A stretch of 64,000 nt of DNA from Paenibacillus taichungensis (GCF_013359905.1 NZ_JABMCC010000118.1:806001-870000), one strand, 5' to 3'. Counted from the stretch's first letter, positions 1 through 7,674 are shown. Numbers and translations: made by a program. Notes: a model not told the origin generated them from the letters alone.

Positions 1-310
1 GCGTTCCCAGAATAAAGGTCAGCGCCCCGTAATGCTCATTTTCCGGGTCCCAGTTGGTAGAGAAAAAGAATTCGCTGAGCGAAACATCCGCAAAGGTAAG
101 AACGCCCGTACGAAGCATAAGGACCAGAATGCATAACAGAACCAGACAAACGAATAATGTACTGCCAATACAGACCATGCGAAACAGTTTATTGGACCAT
201 CTTAAACGCGCCTTACGGTCAAACCGTGTTCCCGATCCGGGAGCCTTGCCGATGCTTGAACCAAGCTCACTCGGAGCAGGGCTGTTCGTGGATGGATTTA
301 AATCGATCAT
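1..310 (-). CDS. pstC: Phosphate ABC transporter permease PstC, N-terminal part (runs off the window edge)
   Basis: This is the membrane permease subunit of the high-affinity phosphate importer PstSCAB. About 103 codons are visible, from ATG at 308-310 down to base 1, so the C-terminus lies outside the window. A hydrophilic N-terminal tail of about 45 residues precedes one clear membrane segment rich in V, L, I and C. A stretch reading FFFSTNWDPE, then YGALTFILGT, follows and is typical of the first periplasm-facing loop of PstC. The Shine-Dalgarno AAAGGAAG lies about 8 bases upstream. It follows pstS on the same strand with a hairpin between them, so co-transcription is likely. The assignment rests on both the motif and the neighbour. 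Confidence 0.88.
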   Translation of the reverse strand, partial: MIDLNPSTNSPAPSELGSSIGKAPGSGTRFDRKARLRWSNKLFRMVCIGSTLFVCLVLLCILVLMLRTGVLTFADVSLSEFFFSTNWDPENEHYGALTFILGT

Positions 311-336
311 GAAGGGCTCTTCCTTTCACATAGAGA

Positions 337-369
337 AGCCAGCTTGGCGACCGTGCGCAGAAGCTGGCT
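337..369 (-). other. Intercistronic hairpin between pstS and pstC
   Basis: AGCCAGCTT at 337-345 and AAGCTGGCT at 361-369 form a perfect 9-bp stem with a 15-base loop. No U-run follows on the minus strand, so it does not look like an intrinsic terminator. It is better placed to protect the 3' end of pstS mRNA or attenuate expression of the permease genes. The role is inferred. Confidence 0.6.
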
Positions 370-417
370 ATCCCTTTCCTTATGAAGTGCGAGAATGATG
401 AACGTTCGCAGCTTTCG

Positions 418-1281
418 TTATTTAACGGCAGCAAGCGGAATGAATTTCAGTTTTTTCAGGGAACCGTTCTGGAACTTGCTGCTTTGGATATACTCGATGA
501 ACGCTTTGGTTGCTCCCGTAGGTTGACCTTTGGTCATGTAATATCCAATGCCCCATACTTTGTATGTTTTGTTCAGGACGTTTTTCTCTGTTGGTGCTAC
601 GCCATTGATGGATACAGCCTTCATTTTGCTAGTCACATACGGAAGGTCAATATAACCGATTGCATTTGGTGTCGTTTCAATCGTTGTTTTCATATCACCG
701 CTGGAGCCAACCTCTTTGTAGTTATCCCCTTTGCTCATGAAGTCCTTGCCATCCAGTGCTTTTTGTTGGAAGTTAACCCGTGTACCGGAACCAAATTTAC
801 GGTTAACCACAACGATGTTGGCATCCGATCCGCCGACTTCCTTCCAATTAGTCACTTTGCCGGAGAAGATGTCTTGCAGTTGTTTTGTTGTCAAATTGCT
901 TACACCCACATTGGTATTAACGACAGCCGTGAACACTGTTACAGCTACCGGATTGGCTACCAAGCCATCAAATTTCTTGAAGCCAGGTACATCTTTGGAT
1001 GCATCCCAGTCTACGGCGCCAATGTCCGCGATCCCTTTACGAACGGATTGAGGACCTGTGATGGAACCTGCTGCAGAAGCGGAGATTTTAACTTTCGGAT
1101 TATCTTTTTTGAATTCGCTGGCAGCTTGAAGTGTCAGCGGAAGCAATGCGGAGGAACCGTTAATGACAATTTTACCTTTCTCTGTGCTCTTGGCAGCTGA
1201 TGCTGTCGTTGCGCCACCCAGTCCACCAATCAGAGATACAGCCATAAGCATTGCTGTGAAGGGTTTGATCCATTTTTTCAT
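418..1281 (-). CDS. pstS: Phosphate-binding protein PstS
   Basis: This 287-aa extracellular solute-binding protein delivers phosphate to the PstCAB transporter. A signal peptide covers about residues 1-29, ending in A-S-A before A30. The anion-binding loop INGSSALLPL (40-49) and the GSGTR loop (164-168), both phosphate contacts in this family, are visible. The length is normal for the family. There is no cysteine at the signal-peptide end, so unlike PstS of Bacillus subtilis it lacks a lipobox and would be released by signal peptidase I. It starts 55 bases after the stalk/propeller gene and precedes pstC, so it is probably the second gene of a Pho-controlled operon. A hydrophobic anchor elsewhere is not seen. 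Confidence 0.93.
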   Translation of the reverse strand: MKKWIKPFTAMLMAVSLIGGLGGATTASAAKSTEKGKIVINGSSALLPLTLQAASEFKKDNPKVKISASAAGSITGPQSVRKGIADIGAVDWDASKDVPGFKKFDGLVANPVAVTVFTAVVNTNVGVSNLTTKQLQDIFSGKVTNWKEVGGSDANIVVVNRKFGSGTRVNFQQKALDGKDFMSKGDNYKEVGSSGDMKTTIETTPNAIGYIDLPYVTSKMKAVSINGVAPTEKNVLNKTYKVWGIGYYMTKGQPTGATKAFIEYIQSSKFQNGSLKKLKFIPLAAVK

Positions 1282-1336
1282 GTTAATTAAACTCCTCTCG
1301 AATTAAAAAGCTTGTGATCATACTTGATTCAAAACA

Positions 1337-2737
1337 TTACTTCGTAACGGCTCTCCAGCTTCCGTCAGCTTGTACCAGAACTCGGCCGTTCTCAACCACA
1401 GAGATTTGTGTTCCGGCAACCGCGATGGATGATACATCGGAAGATACGGTGTATAGCTTGGTTTGTTTTCCAGTTACCGGGTCGATCGAAAGGATCACGC
1501 TGTTGCTGTCATCCTGGGCCGCCAGTACATACAAGGTTCCACCCGACAGAATAGCTTGTTCTACATCGTACTCGGCATACACCGGCGTAGACTTTTGAGA
1601 TGAATCCACAGACAGCAACGATGCTTTACCGTCTTCGGAAGGTACACTCACGTAGTAGGCTTTTTGTCCGTCAGCAGACCATACAAATACCTTGTCGTCG
1701 GTTGATGTTGTGAGCTTCACAGCCTCTGGTTTTGAATCTCCTGTGTTATACGAAAATATTTGCTGTTGATTGGATGAGAAATCAATGGAGACATTGTCTT
1801 CATCCACATTGGTTGTATCCGAAGTTACGGTCCCAAGTGTTGTTACGGTATAGATGAATTTCTTGCCGTCAGCAGAAACATTCAGGTTTTCCTTATAATC
1901 CACCTTGTCTTCGACCACTTTCGTAATCGCGCCATCCGCCAGATTAAGCTTGGCAATCACGGACCCTTTATCCCCTTGCAGGAAGTAGATTGCATTCCCG
2001 TCAGCAGACCATACCAACTCAGGCTTGATGCTGTTGTCGCTCGTGATCAGTTTCGAAGCCTTGGTCTTCAGATCAATAACATAAACGGCTCCCTCGGCAT
2101 TCGTATACGCCGCTTGATCACCATTTGGCGAAATAACGAGATCGGACCCACCGTCTGTCGTTAACAACAACTCATATTTGCCGCTTGTTGTATTCACGAG
2201 ATAATCGTTTCTGCCATTGTTATCGTTCTTGGAGACAATCAGCTTATCCGCTCCGGCAAAACGAGGATTCTCGACTTCATCGATCAAGGATACCGTACTG
2301 ATCTCAAGCAGTCCGTTTCGCTTGACAATCGTACCGCCAACTCCCGACACCAGTGGACGAAGAGCGATGTAACTTGTACCACCGATGATGGTAACCGGTT
2401 GATTTAGATTCACTTTGACGTCATCTACCACGATTTGTTTACTATTGTTTTGGAGCGTCACGCTGTGATCATTCAGCTTGATCACCGTTGTTCCGCTATG
2501 TACTTCGGCTTGTGCGCCGATGGCTTTGATCACATCACGAAGTGAAACGAGTGTCTCGCCATTTTTAACGATGGAACGAACGACGACGCTGTTACCGTTT
2601 ATTGTAAGCGTGGAATTTTGCACCTGAGCTGCATTAGCCGCAGGTTTCACTGCAGGAGCAGCCGATACTGCACTAACCACAGAAGTACCTAACACTGTTG
2701 CTACCATGGACACCACTAACACCTTTTTCATTGACAT
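1337..2737 (-). CDS. Secreted stalk-domain (copper amine oxidase N-terminal) protein with PD40-type beta-propeller
   Basis: This 466-aa secreted protein has three parts. Residues 1-27 are a signal peptide ending in A-V-S-A. Residues about 45-150 match the copper amine oxidase N-terminal 'stalk' domain, with repeated V-x-L-R-x-V and alternating beta strands. Residues about 160-440 hold repeats of the type V-W-S-A-D-G-x-x-I-Y-F, as in TolB/PD40 propellers. No catalytic residues are recognised. Stalk domains are abundant in Paenibacillus surface proteins, but their function is unknown. It is first behind a Pho-box promoter and directly precedes pstS, which suggests a wall-associated role in phosphate acquisition or sensing; that is inference. 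ATG at 2737 is chosen because AGAAGGGTGA lies 8 bases upstream. Confidence 0.85.
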   Translation of the reverse strand: MSMKKVLVVSMVATVLGTSVVSAVSAAPAVKPAANAAQVQNSTLTINGNSVVVRSIVKNGETLVSLRDVIKAIGAQAEVHSGTTVIKLNDHSVTLQNNSKQIVVDDVKVNLNQPVTIIGGTSYIALRPLVSGVGGTIVKRNGLLEISTVSLIDEVENPRFAGADKLIVSKNDNNGRNDYLVNTTSGKYELLLTTDGGSDLVISPNGDQAAYTNAEGAVYVIDLKTKASKLITSDNSIKPELVWSADGNAIYFLQGDKGSVIAKLNLADGAITKVVEDKVDYKENLNVSADGKKFIYTVTTLGTVTSDTTNVDEDNVSIDFSSNQQQIFSYNTGDSKPEAVKLTTSTDDKVFVWSADGQKAYYVSVPSEDGKASLLSVDSSQKSTPVYAEYDVEQAILSGGTLYVLAAQDDSNSVILSIDPVTGKQTKLYTVSSDVSSIAVAGTQISVVENGRVLVQADGSWRAVTK

Positions 2738-2890
2738 TGGCTCTTGTCACCCTTCTCTATTCCATTTATTTGCCTTGTTTTGTCATGCCCTGCTGTCTGG
2801 TATTCTGCATGTATCGTCTTTATGAGAGCTTGTCCGGCTCATCCCCCCAAACTTCCACGTTCATAGTAAAAATGACCTATCACGATTGTA

Positions 2891-2944
2891 ATTATAGGAG
2901 AGATTTGTAAACGGGAAATCCTGGAATTGTTAACGAATTGTCAA
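2891..2944 (-). promoter_or_regulatory. PhoP-box promoter of the stalk-protein/pst operon
   Basis: On the minus strand TTGACA (2939-2944), TTAACA (2928-2933), a weak AGGATT (2917-2922) and TTTACA (2906-2911) are spaced exactly 11 bp apart. TATAAT (2891-2896) follows with no good -35. Direct TT(A/C/T)ACA-like repeats with about 5-bp gaps are the established PhoP-binding pattern of Bacillus. The predicted leader to the start at 2737 is about 147 bases. Confidence 0.82.
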
Positions 2945-2960
2945 TGTTTTCATAACACAC

Positions 2961-3000
2961 AAAAACGAGTCGTTGGAATATGACCCACGACTCGTTTTTT
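2961..3000 (-). terminator. Intrinsic terminator after the aldo/keto reductase gene
   Basis: A 9-bp perfect stem (ACGAGTCGT at 2965-2973, ACGACTCGT at 2987-2995) is flanked by A-rich and T-rich runs. It can therefore terminate in either direction. It lies just after the stop at 3012 and just upstream of the Pho promoter. Confidence 0.85.
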
Positions 3001-3011
3001 GTCTTTTTTCC

Positions 3012-3878
3012 CTAGATAAAAAGTTTCATCAATGTATTAAAAATCGGATTCACAATATAACCTGTCGGATGGATAGAATACCTCTTACCCGAGTTCAGAC
3101 GGCTGATCTTCTCCATTTCCTCAGCGGACAGCACAAAATCAAAGATTTCACTATTCTCTCTGATCCGCTTTGGATTGGATGATTTGGGAATCAGGATGAC
3201 GCCCCGTTCCAGATGCCAACGCAAAATTACTTGAGCCACCGTCTTATGGTGATGATCAGCGATTTCCTTCAATATTGAATGCTGCAATAACACTTTATTC
3301 CCCTGTCCCAACGGACCCCACGCCTCATGCAAAATCTGATGTTTGTCCATATAGGCACGTAGTTCGTTCTGCGGGAATTCCGGGTGCGTCTCGATCTGGT
3401 TGATCATCGGCAAGATTTTCGCGTGCTTCCTTAATTCTTCCAGATGCTGAATCTCAAAGTTCGCGACCCCAATGACTCTGATCTTGCCTTCCTCGTATAA
3501 TTCCTCCATGGCTTTCCACGTTTCGATATACTTTGGCGAGGCAAAATGGATTAAATACATATCGAGGTAATCGACCCCCAGCTTGTTTATCGTTTCCTGG
3601 AAAGCTTTCTTGGTCGCTTCATAGCCATGATCCGTATTCCAGACTTTCGATGTGATAAAGAATTGCTCGCGCGGAATCTGACTATGCCGGATCTCTGCTC
3701 CAAGCGCTTTCTCATTCCCATAAATTCGGGCAGTATCAAAATGTCGGTACCCGACCTGAATGGCCTCGCGAGTCGCTGTTGTAAATTCTGCTTCTTTCGT
3801 TATTTTGTAAACCCCAAAACCCAGTTGAGGAATGGGAACACCGTTCCTGGCTTCAATCACTTTAGTATGCAAATTCAT
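3012..3878 (-). CDS. Aldo/keto reductase
   Basis: This 288-aa cytoplasmic NADPH-dependent carbonyl reductase has the (beta/alpha)8 AKR fold, close to the 2,5-diketo-D-gluconate reductase group. The catalytic tetrad is visible as D48 and Y53 in FDTARIYGNE, K78 in ITSKVW and H111 in YLIHF. The C-terminal IPKSS cofactor loop is also present. The length is usual. It lies 73 bases downstream of an Rrf2-type regulator gene on the same strand. An imperfect dyad resembling the one before that regulator sits in the gap, so joint control by Rrf2, perhaps in an aldehyde or redox stress response, is likely. The substrate cannot be read from the sequence. Confidence 0.93.
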   Translation of the reverse strand: MNLHTKVIEARNGVPIPQLGFGVYKITKEAEFTTATREAIQVGYRHFDTARIYGNEKALGAEIRHSQIPREQFFITSKVWNTDHGYEATKKAFQETINKLGVDYLDMYLIHFASPKYIETWKAMEELYEEGKIRVIGVANFEIQHLEELRKHAKILPMINQIETHPEFPQNELRAYMDKHQILHEAWGPLGQGNKVLLQHSILKEIADHHHKTVAQVILRWHLERGVILIPKSSNPKRIRENSEIFDFVLSAEEMEKISRLNSGKRYSIHPTGYIVNPIFNTLMKLFI

Positions 3879-3910
3879 TTTGACTGCTCCTCTCCAAAAA
3901 AACAGAATAT

Positions 3911-3933
3911 ACTTGATATATATTATATCTAGT
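3911..3933 (-). promoter_or_regulatory. Candidate Rrf2 operator before the aldo/keto reductase
   Basis: The dyad ACT-x-GATATA / TATATC-x-AGT spans 23 bp in the gap between the regulator gene and the reductase. Its AT-rich half-sites resemble those of the dyad at 4409-4438, suggesting the same regulator binds both. This is inference from symmetry. Confidence 0.55.
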
Positions 3934-3951
3934 TAAAGCCAAAAAAAGAGG

Positions 3952-4383
3952 TTAACCCTTTCTTTCTTCATGAAACAGATCGGTTAACCGTATGTCTTTT
4001 AAATAATTCTGCATCGCGATCTCCGCGCCTTCAAGGTGATGAATGATCTTTTCTTTCACGTCATCCACGTCTTGTCCCTGGAGTGTTACATCGGTATGAA
4101 CTTTAAACAAGTCTTTGCCGGGTTCAACCGCCAGGAATACGTCCAACATCGTGATTTCCGATAAAGGCTGAGCAAGCAATATGCCGCCCTTGGCCCCTTC
4201 TTTGGCCATTGTCAGTTTGGCGTTATTCAGGTTGCGAATGACTTTTACCGTCGTAGGAACCGGAATATTTAATTGCTCCGAAATCAACTTGGTGGATAAA
4301 TAATTCGAACAGTTCTCCTCAGATAGAACGTGAATATAGAGCAGAATAGAGATTCCTTGTGATAAGGCTGTAGAGTATGCCAT
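3952..4383 (-). CDS. Rrf2 family transcriptional regulator
   Basis: This DNA-binding regulator has an N-terminal winged helix-turn-helix (about residues 20-70, with STKLISEQLNIPVPTTVKVIR and the wing G-A-K-G-G-I) and a short helical C-terminus. Total length from this start is 143 aa. There is a single cysteine, so the iron-sulfur-binding cysteine trio of IscR or NsrR is absent. It resembles the YwnA-type Rrf2 proteins without a cluster. ATG at 4383 is preferred over the one at 4392 because AGGATG then sits at a normal distance and because family members begin with a hydrophilic residue followed by STALSQG-like sequence. Dyads before it and before the next gene suggest autoregulation and control of the reductase. 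Confidence 0.87.
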   Translation of the reverse strand: MAYSTALSQGISILLYIHVLSEENCSNYLSTKLISEQLNIPVPTTVKVIRNLNNAKLTMAKEGAKGGILLAQPLSEITMLDVFLAVEPGKDLFKVHTDVTLQGQDVDDVKEKIIHHLEGAEIAMQNYLKDIRLTDLFHEERKG

Positions 4384-4408
4384 TTCATTCATCCTAACTA
4401 TTTCTTTT

Positions 4409-4438
4409 CTAAATATACTATATATCTTTTATATTTAG
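4409..4438 (-). promoter_or_regulatory. Candidate Rrf2 autoregulatory operator
   Basis: CTAAATATA (4409-4417) and TATATTTAG (4430-4438) are perfect inverted arms around a 12-bp AT-rich centre. The site lies about 25-55 bases upstream of the Rrf2 start codon, where a promoter would be. Assignment to Rrf2 is by position. Confidence 0.55.
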
Positions 4439-4576
4439 TTATCAAGTACACAACACCCTTTCATAGCAAGGTCAAGAAACATTCGGTTGACTGTCCCCTT
4501 CCGGTGTAATACAATGCCAATTTTAACTGTATATCACATTCATCTGTACATTATCCTGAACTAAAGAAAGGAGCTG

Positions 4577-4702
4577 ATGGGATGGTTCGAATCGATGCAT
4601 CCGGCTCTGGGCAGAGCCTTCTTTCCATATTTGCCTGGAGCCTTTCCTAACAGTATTGAAGGTAAGAGCTTTGCCCCTCTATATATCCATTACGTTATAT
4701 AG
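4577..4702 (+). CDS. Possible small ORF or leader peptide before the CD3324-family gene
   Basis: A strong Shine-Dalgarno AAAGGAG (4567-4573) precedes two overlapping short frames. One is a 41-codon frame from ATG 4577 that ends at TAG 4700-4702, directly before the next gene's Shine-Dalgarno. The other is a 22-codon frame from ATG 4582 to TAA 4648, at a better spacing of 8 bases. Neither product matches a family I know. Translation of one of them could couple to the downstream gene. It may equally be chance. Confidence 0.3.
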   Translation: MGWFESMHPALGRAFFPYLPGAFPNSIEGKSFAPLYIHYVI

Positions 4703-4718
4703 ATAGGAGCAAAATCAG

Positions 4719-4997
4719 ATGAAATACAAAAATGCAGACTATGTACTGCCAGCAGAACTGGTGCAGCGCATTCAACAATATATTCAGGGAACCTATTTGT
4801 ATATCCCGGTCCAGGAAGAATATAAGAAACCATGGGGAGCATGTTCCGGTTCAAGAGCCATGTTGCAAAAACGCAATAAGGCGATTGCTGAGGCTTATCA
4901 TTCTGGGATTTCTGTTCGTCTTCTGGCACAGCAGTACTACCTGACAGAGCGCAGTATTCGCCGTATCCTTCTCCAGCATAAACACGGACAATATTAA
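4719..4997 (+). CDS. CD3324 family protein
   Basis: This small 92-aa protein belongs to a family of about 90 residues common in Firmicutes. The N-terminus has the family pattern MKYKNAD-x-VLP, followed by IQQYIQGTYLYIP. A basic region (residues about 45-60) is followed by a helix-turn-helix-like C-terminus (GISVRLLAQQYYLTERSIRR, about 65-85). The C-terminal part resembles the Mor-type DNA-binding fold, so a transcription-regulatory role is plausible but unproven. Shine-Dalgarno ATAGGAG is 8 bases upstream. The next gene on the strand is an MBL-fold hydrolase after 87 bases. Confidence 0.85.
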   Translation: MKYKNADYVLPAELVQRIQQYIQGTYLYIPVQEEYKKPWGACSGSRAMLQKRNKAIAEAYHSGISVRLLAQQYYLTERSIRRILLQHKHGQY

Positions 4998-5084
4998 TAC
5001 TGCATCATGTATGTCCTTGCTCGTTGTTAAGAGCATACGGTAATCTGTTTCTGAAGGATTCAATTCAGGAGGTGCCTTTACTTC

Positions 5085-5828
5085 ATGAGTTTATACGTTA
5101 CACCACTACGTATCGAATTTGAATACAACGGGATACCACAGGTTATTACACCTGCCCTGATTGGTGATCAACGGCATGCCTTTCTGGTAGATTGCGGTTA
5201 CGCCGGCTTCATTCCACATATTGAAAAAGCATTGAATAGACATGAGTTGTCGTTGTCCAATCTGACTGGCCTCATCGTTACCCATCATGATCTGGATCAT
5301 GTAGGCTCTCTCGCAGAAATTAAGCGAACCCATCCCGATATCCGAATTATCGCACATGAACAGGAAGCTCCATATATTGATGGCACGAGAACCTCATTGC
5401 GGCTGGAGCAAGCGCTAGCAACACTTAGCCTTCTGCCTGAAAAAGACCAGCCCGCAGCGAAGGAATTCATCTGTACGCTGGAAATGATTGAACCAAGTCC
5501 GGTTGATCAGACAGTTCATGATCATGAGCTACTTCCATGGTGTGAAGGCATGGAGATTATACACACACCTGGTCATACACCAGGGCACATATCCATTTAC
5601 CTCCCCTCCAGTCGTACCCTGATTGCTGGGGATGCAGTGGTCATTGAGAACAATGGAGAGCTCGGAATCGCCAATCCCCAGCATACACTAGACCTGAAGG
5701 AAGCGGTTCGCTCTGTACAACGCTTGCTTGGCTATGAGATCGATAAGCTCATTTGCTACCATGGGGGGCATTTTCAAGGGGATGTTCGACTTGCGTTTCA
5801 GCGACTACTTCAAACCTATGCTCCGTGA
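5085..5828 (+). CDS. MBL-fold metallo-hydrolase
   Basis: This 247-aa metallo-beta-lactamase-fold hydrolase probably binds two metals. The metal motif THHDLDHVG (66-74), the HTPGHTPGH block (160-168), D183 in AGDAV and H226 in CYHGG are all present. The substrate is unknown; the fold covers thioesterases, lactonases and lipid hydrolases. It is a clear paralogue of the protein encoded at 32895-33623, sharing the whole motif order and the C-terminal CYHGG-x-F-x-GDV. AGGAGGTG precedes the ATG. A strong terminator follows at once, so this is the end of the transcription unit. Confidence 0.9.
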   Translation: MSLYVTPLRIEFEYNGIPQVITPALIGDQRHAFLVDCGYAGFIPHIEKALNRHELSLSNLTGLIVTHHDLDHVGSLAEIKRTHPDIRIIAHEQEAPYIDGTRTSLRLEQALATLSLLPEKDQPAAKEFICTLEMIEPSPVDQTVHDHELLPWCEGMEIIHTPGHTPGHISIYLPSSRTLIAGDAVVIENNGELGIANPQHTLDLKEAVRSVQRLLGYEIDKLICYHGGHFQGDVRLAFQRLLQTYAP

Positions 5829-5835
5829 AACACCA

Positions 5836-5867
5836 ATGGCCCATACTTGATGTATGGGCCATTTTTA
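5836..5867 (+). terminator. Intrinsic terminator after the MBL hydrolase
   Basis: An 11-bp perfect stem (ATGGCCCATAC at 5836-5846 with GTATGGGCCAT at 5852-5862) has a 5-base loop and is followed by a T-run. Confidence 0.9.
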
Positions 5868-5920
5868 TGATCATCATTACTGTCATACTGACGTATGAAT
5901 TTTACTGAACTTTACTGAGT

Positions 5921-6799
5921 TTACTCTACCCTCGATTTCATCGCTGCATATTTGCTGGGAGTGATACCTACAGCAGCCTTGAAAGACCGACTGAACAGAT
6001 GAATACTCGAAAAGCCAACTTCCTCGGCAATCCGGGTTAAATTATGTGTTCCTTCAATAATTCTTTTCTGGGACTGCTCTATTCTGATATGCGTCACATA
6101 TTTGTGAAGGGTAATCCCCAGCTTGCTTTTGAACAAATGCGATAAATGGTTCGTCGATACACCGACATGTCTACTGATAGCTACATTATTTAATTGAGGG
6201 TCGGCGTAGCATTCATGAATATAACGAATCGACTTTTCAATGAATGCCCACCCCTTGGTCATGTTTCCCTCTTGGTCTTGATCTTCGGATTGATTTTTGA
6301 AAAAAAGATGCAGCAACTCCAAACATATGGATTTCGTAATTAACGAAGATCCTCCCCGCTGCTCCTGAAACTCCTTATGCATGAGCGCAAATCTCTTTTT
6401 CCATTCAATTCGATCGGCTAGCTGCAAATGAGAGATTGGGCGTATGGAAGCCAGCTTCATTTCCCTATCCGCCAGATCAGGTCGTTCACTATGAGCTGCA
6501 CTCGTATTCTTCAATAAACTACGCTCTTCCTCATAGTACAGATCAAAATGAAAAATATACTGAATCAATGGCTGCGTGGAGGTGGACCGAATGATATGAG
6601 ACATGAATGGATGCATCAGCACAATGTCGCCTTCTTTGACCAGGTATTTCACACCACTCAAGAAGAACTCCGCTTCCCCTTGTTCAATGTATGTATACAC
6701 ATGATCGTGGTCTATCCATTCCCCTGCCAAAGAAAATGATTCCGTCACTCTTGCCGCTCTTACGAATGGCGAAATGCTATTCATCCATGGCTCAAACAC
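5921..6799 (-). CDS. AraC family transcriptional regulator with cupin-like sensor domain
   Basis: The N-terminal half forms a cupin-type ligand domain, recognised by the G-E-A-E-F-F-L-S-G and K-E-G-D-I-V-L-M-H-P patterns. The last 100 residues carry two AraC helix-turn-helix units, the second ending in GFSSIHLFSRSFKAAVG-x-TPS. GTG at 6799 is chosen because GGGGAGGA lies 5-6 bases upstream; an upstream in-frame start at 6826 has no ribosome-binding site. It is the last gene of a three-gene operon after a dehydrogenase and a sugar isomerase. It probably activates that operon in response to a sugar or cyclitol, which is inference. Confidence 0.92.
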   Translation of the reverse strand: MFEPWMNSISPFVRAARVTESFSLAGEWIDHDHVYTYIEQGEAEFFLSGVKYLVKEGDIVLMHPFMSHIIRSTSTQPLIQYIFHFDLYYEEERSLLKNTSAAHSERPDLADREMKLASIRPISHLQLADRIEWKKRFALMHKEFQEQRGGSSLITKSICLELLHLFFKNQSEDQDQEGNMTKGWAFIEKSIRYIHECYADPQLNNVAISRHVGVSTNHLSHLFKSKLGITLHKYVTHIRIEQSQKRIIEGTHNLTRIAEEVGFSSIHLFSRSFKAAVGITPSKYAAMKSRVE

Positions 6800-6834
6800 A
6801 TGTATTCCTCCCCACTGCCTTCTCACTGATCCGG

Positions 6835-7665
6835 TTATATTTTCGCGAACACTTTATCGAAGCCTGCTTTGGACTTGGCAAACAATTCACTTGAATCGAC
6901 AGTTGGCGTTGGTGCAAGCACCTCTTGAGATACGACGCCAGTGTATCCAATCGCTTTTAGATTCTTCAAGAATCCCTGCAGATCAATTACTCCCTCGCCA
7001 GGGTATAAACGCTCATGATCCAGCAATTCTTCAATGGGCAGATCATAAGCATCATTGATATGAACATGGACAATCTGTTCCTTCTTAAGATCCAACACTT
7101 CTTCGATCTTTAATCCATTCGTATGCCAATGATAGGAATCCACCAATAAACCAACATTGGGAGCATGAATTGTTTCGATCCAGTCAAGCGTATCCTCCAC
7201 ACTCCAAATAAATGGATTCTTCCATTGAGTGCGCAGATGATGGCAACCCACAAATTCCAGGCCCAGTCGAATTCCATAGGCGTCCAGAATATCTGCACAC
7301 AATCTCAAGCGTTTGGTAGCTGCCGCCATAAATGATGCTGCTGGCTGATCTGTGGAAGGTAAAATATAGGTACAACAGCTGTAACAGTTCAATGCAGCAG
7401 AGGCTTCTGCCATTTGAACCAGCGATTGAAGACCATCACGAAACTGTTCATCTGTGGTTCTCCAGTCTACGGTCAGATCGGATGAACCGATGATCACCTG
7501 ATTGCTTTCCAACAGATGTTTGGCCTGTTCCTTGCCAACCTCTTCAATGAATGAGAGCGGATTCAAATCTACAGACTGAAATCCGTATTTTGCAGCATTC
7601 GTAATATATTGTTCATTGGACTCGATGTTCCCTAAGCCTGCTCTTGTTAACCCTCTAATCATCAT
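6835..7665 (-). CDS. Sugar phosphate isomerase/epimerase family protein (AP endonuclease 2-like TIM barrel)
   Basis: This 276-aa cytoplasmic TIM-barrel protein belongs to the xylose isomerase-like / AP-endonuclease family 2 group. Metal-binding acidic and histidine positions appear in RLGLEFVG (beta strand 5), LLVDSYHWH (strand 6), HVHINDA (strand 7) and the C-terminal SQEVL. The Shine-Dalgarno AGGAGGAG overlaps the stop codon of the upstream dehydrogenase gene, so the two are translationally linked. Proteins of this type, paired with dehydrogenases, commonly act on keto-sugars or inosose. The actual substrate is not visible here. Confidence 0.88.
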   Translation of the reverse strand: MMIRGLTRAGLGNIESNEQYITNAAKYGFQSVDLNPLSFIEEVGKEQAKHLLESNQVIIGSSDLTVDWRTTDEQFRDGLQSLVQMAEASAALNCYSCCTYILPSTDQPAASFMAAATKRLRLCADILDAYGIRLGLEFVGCHHLRTQWKNPFIWSVEDTLDWIETIHAPNVGLLVDSYHWHTNGLKIEEVLDLKKEQIVHVHINDAYDLPIEELLDHERLYPGEGVIDLQGFLKNLKAIGYTGVVSQEVLAPTPTVDSSELFAKSKAGFDKVFAKI

Positions 7666-7674
7666 AATCTCCTC

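Noticed and set aside
382..1200. Plus-strand open frame opposite pstS
   Set aside because: The product is cysteine- and phenylalanine-rich without family motifs; pstS on the other strand is certain.
3012..3878. Reading the aldo/keto reductase as a Pho-regulon member because it is next to the Pho box
   Set aside because: The Pho promoter points away from it and a terminator separates the two; the Rrf2 dyad is the closer control site.
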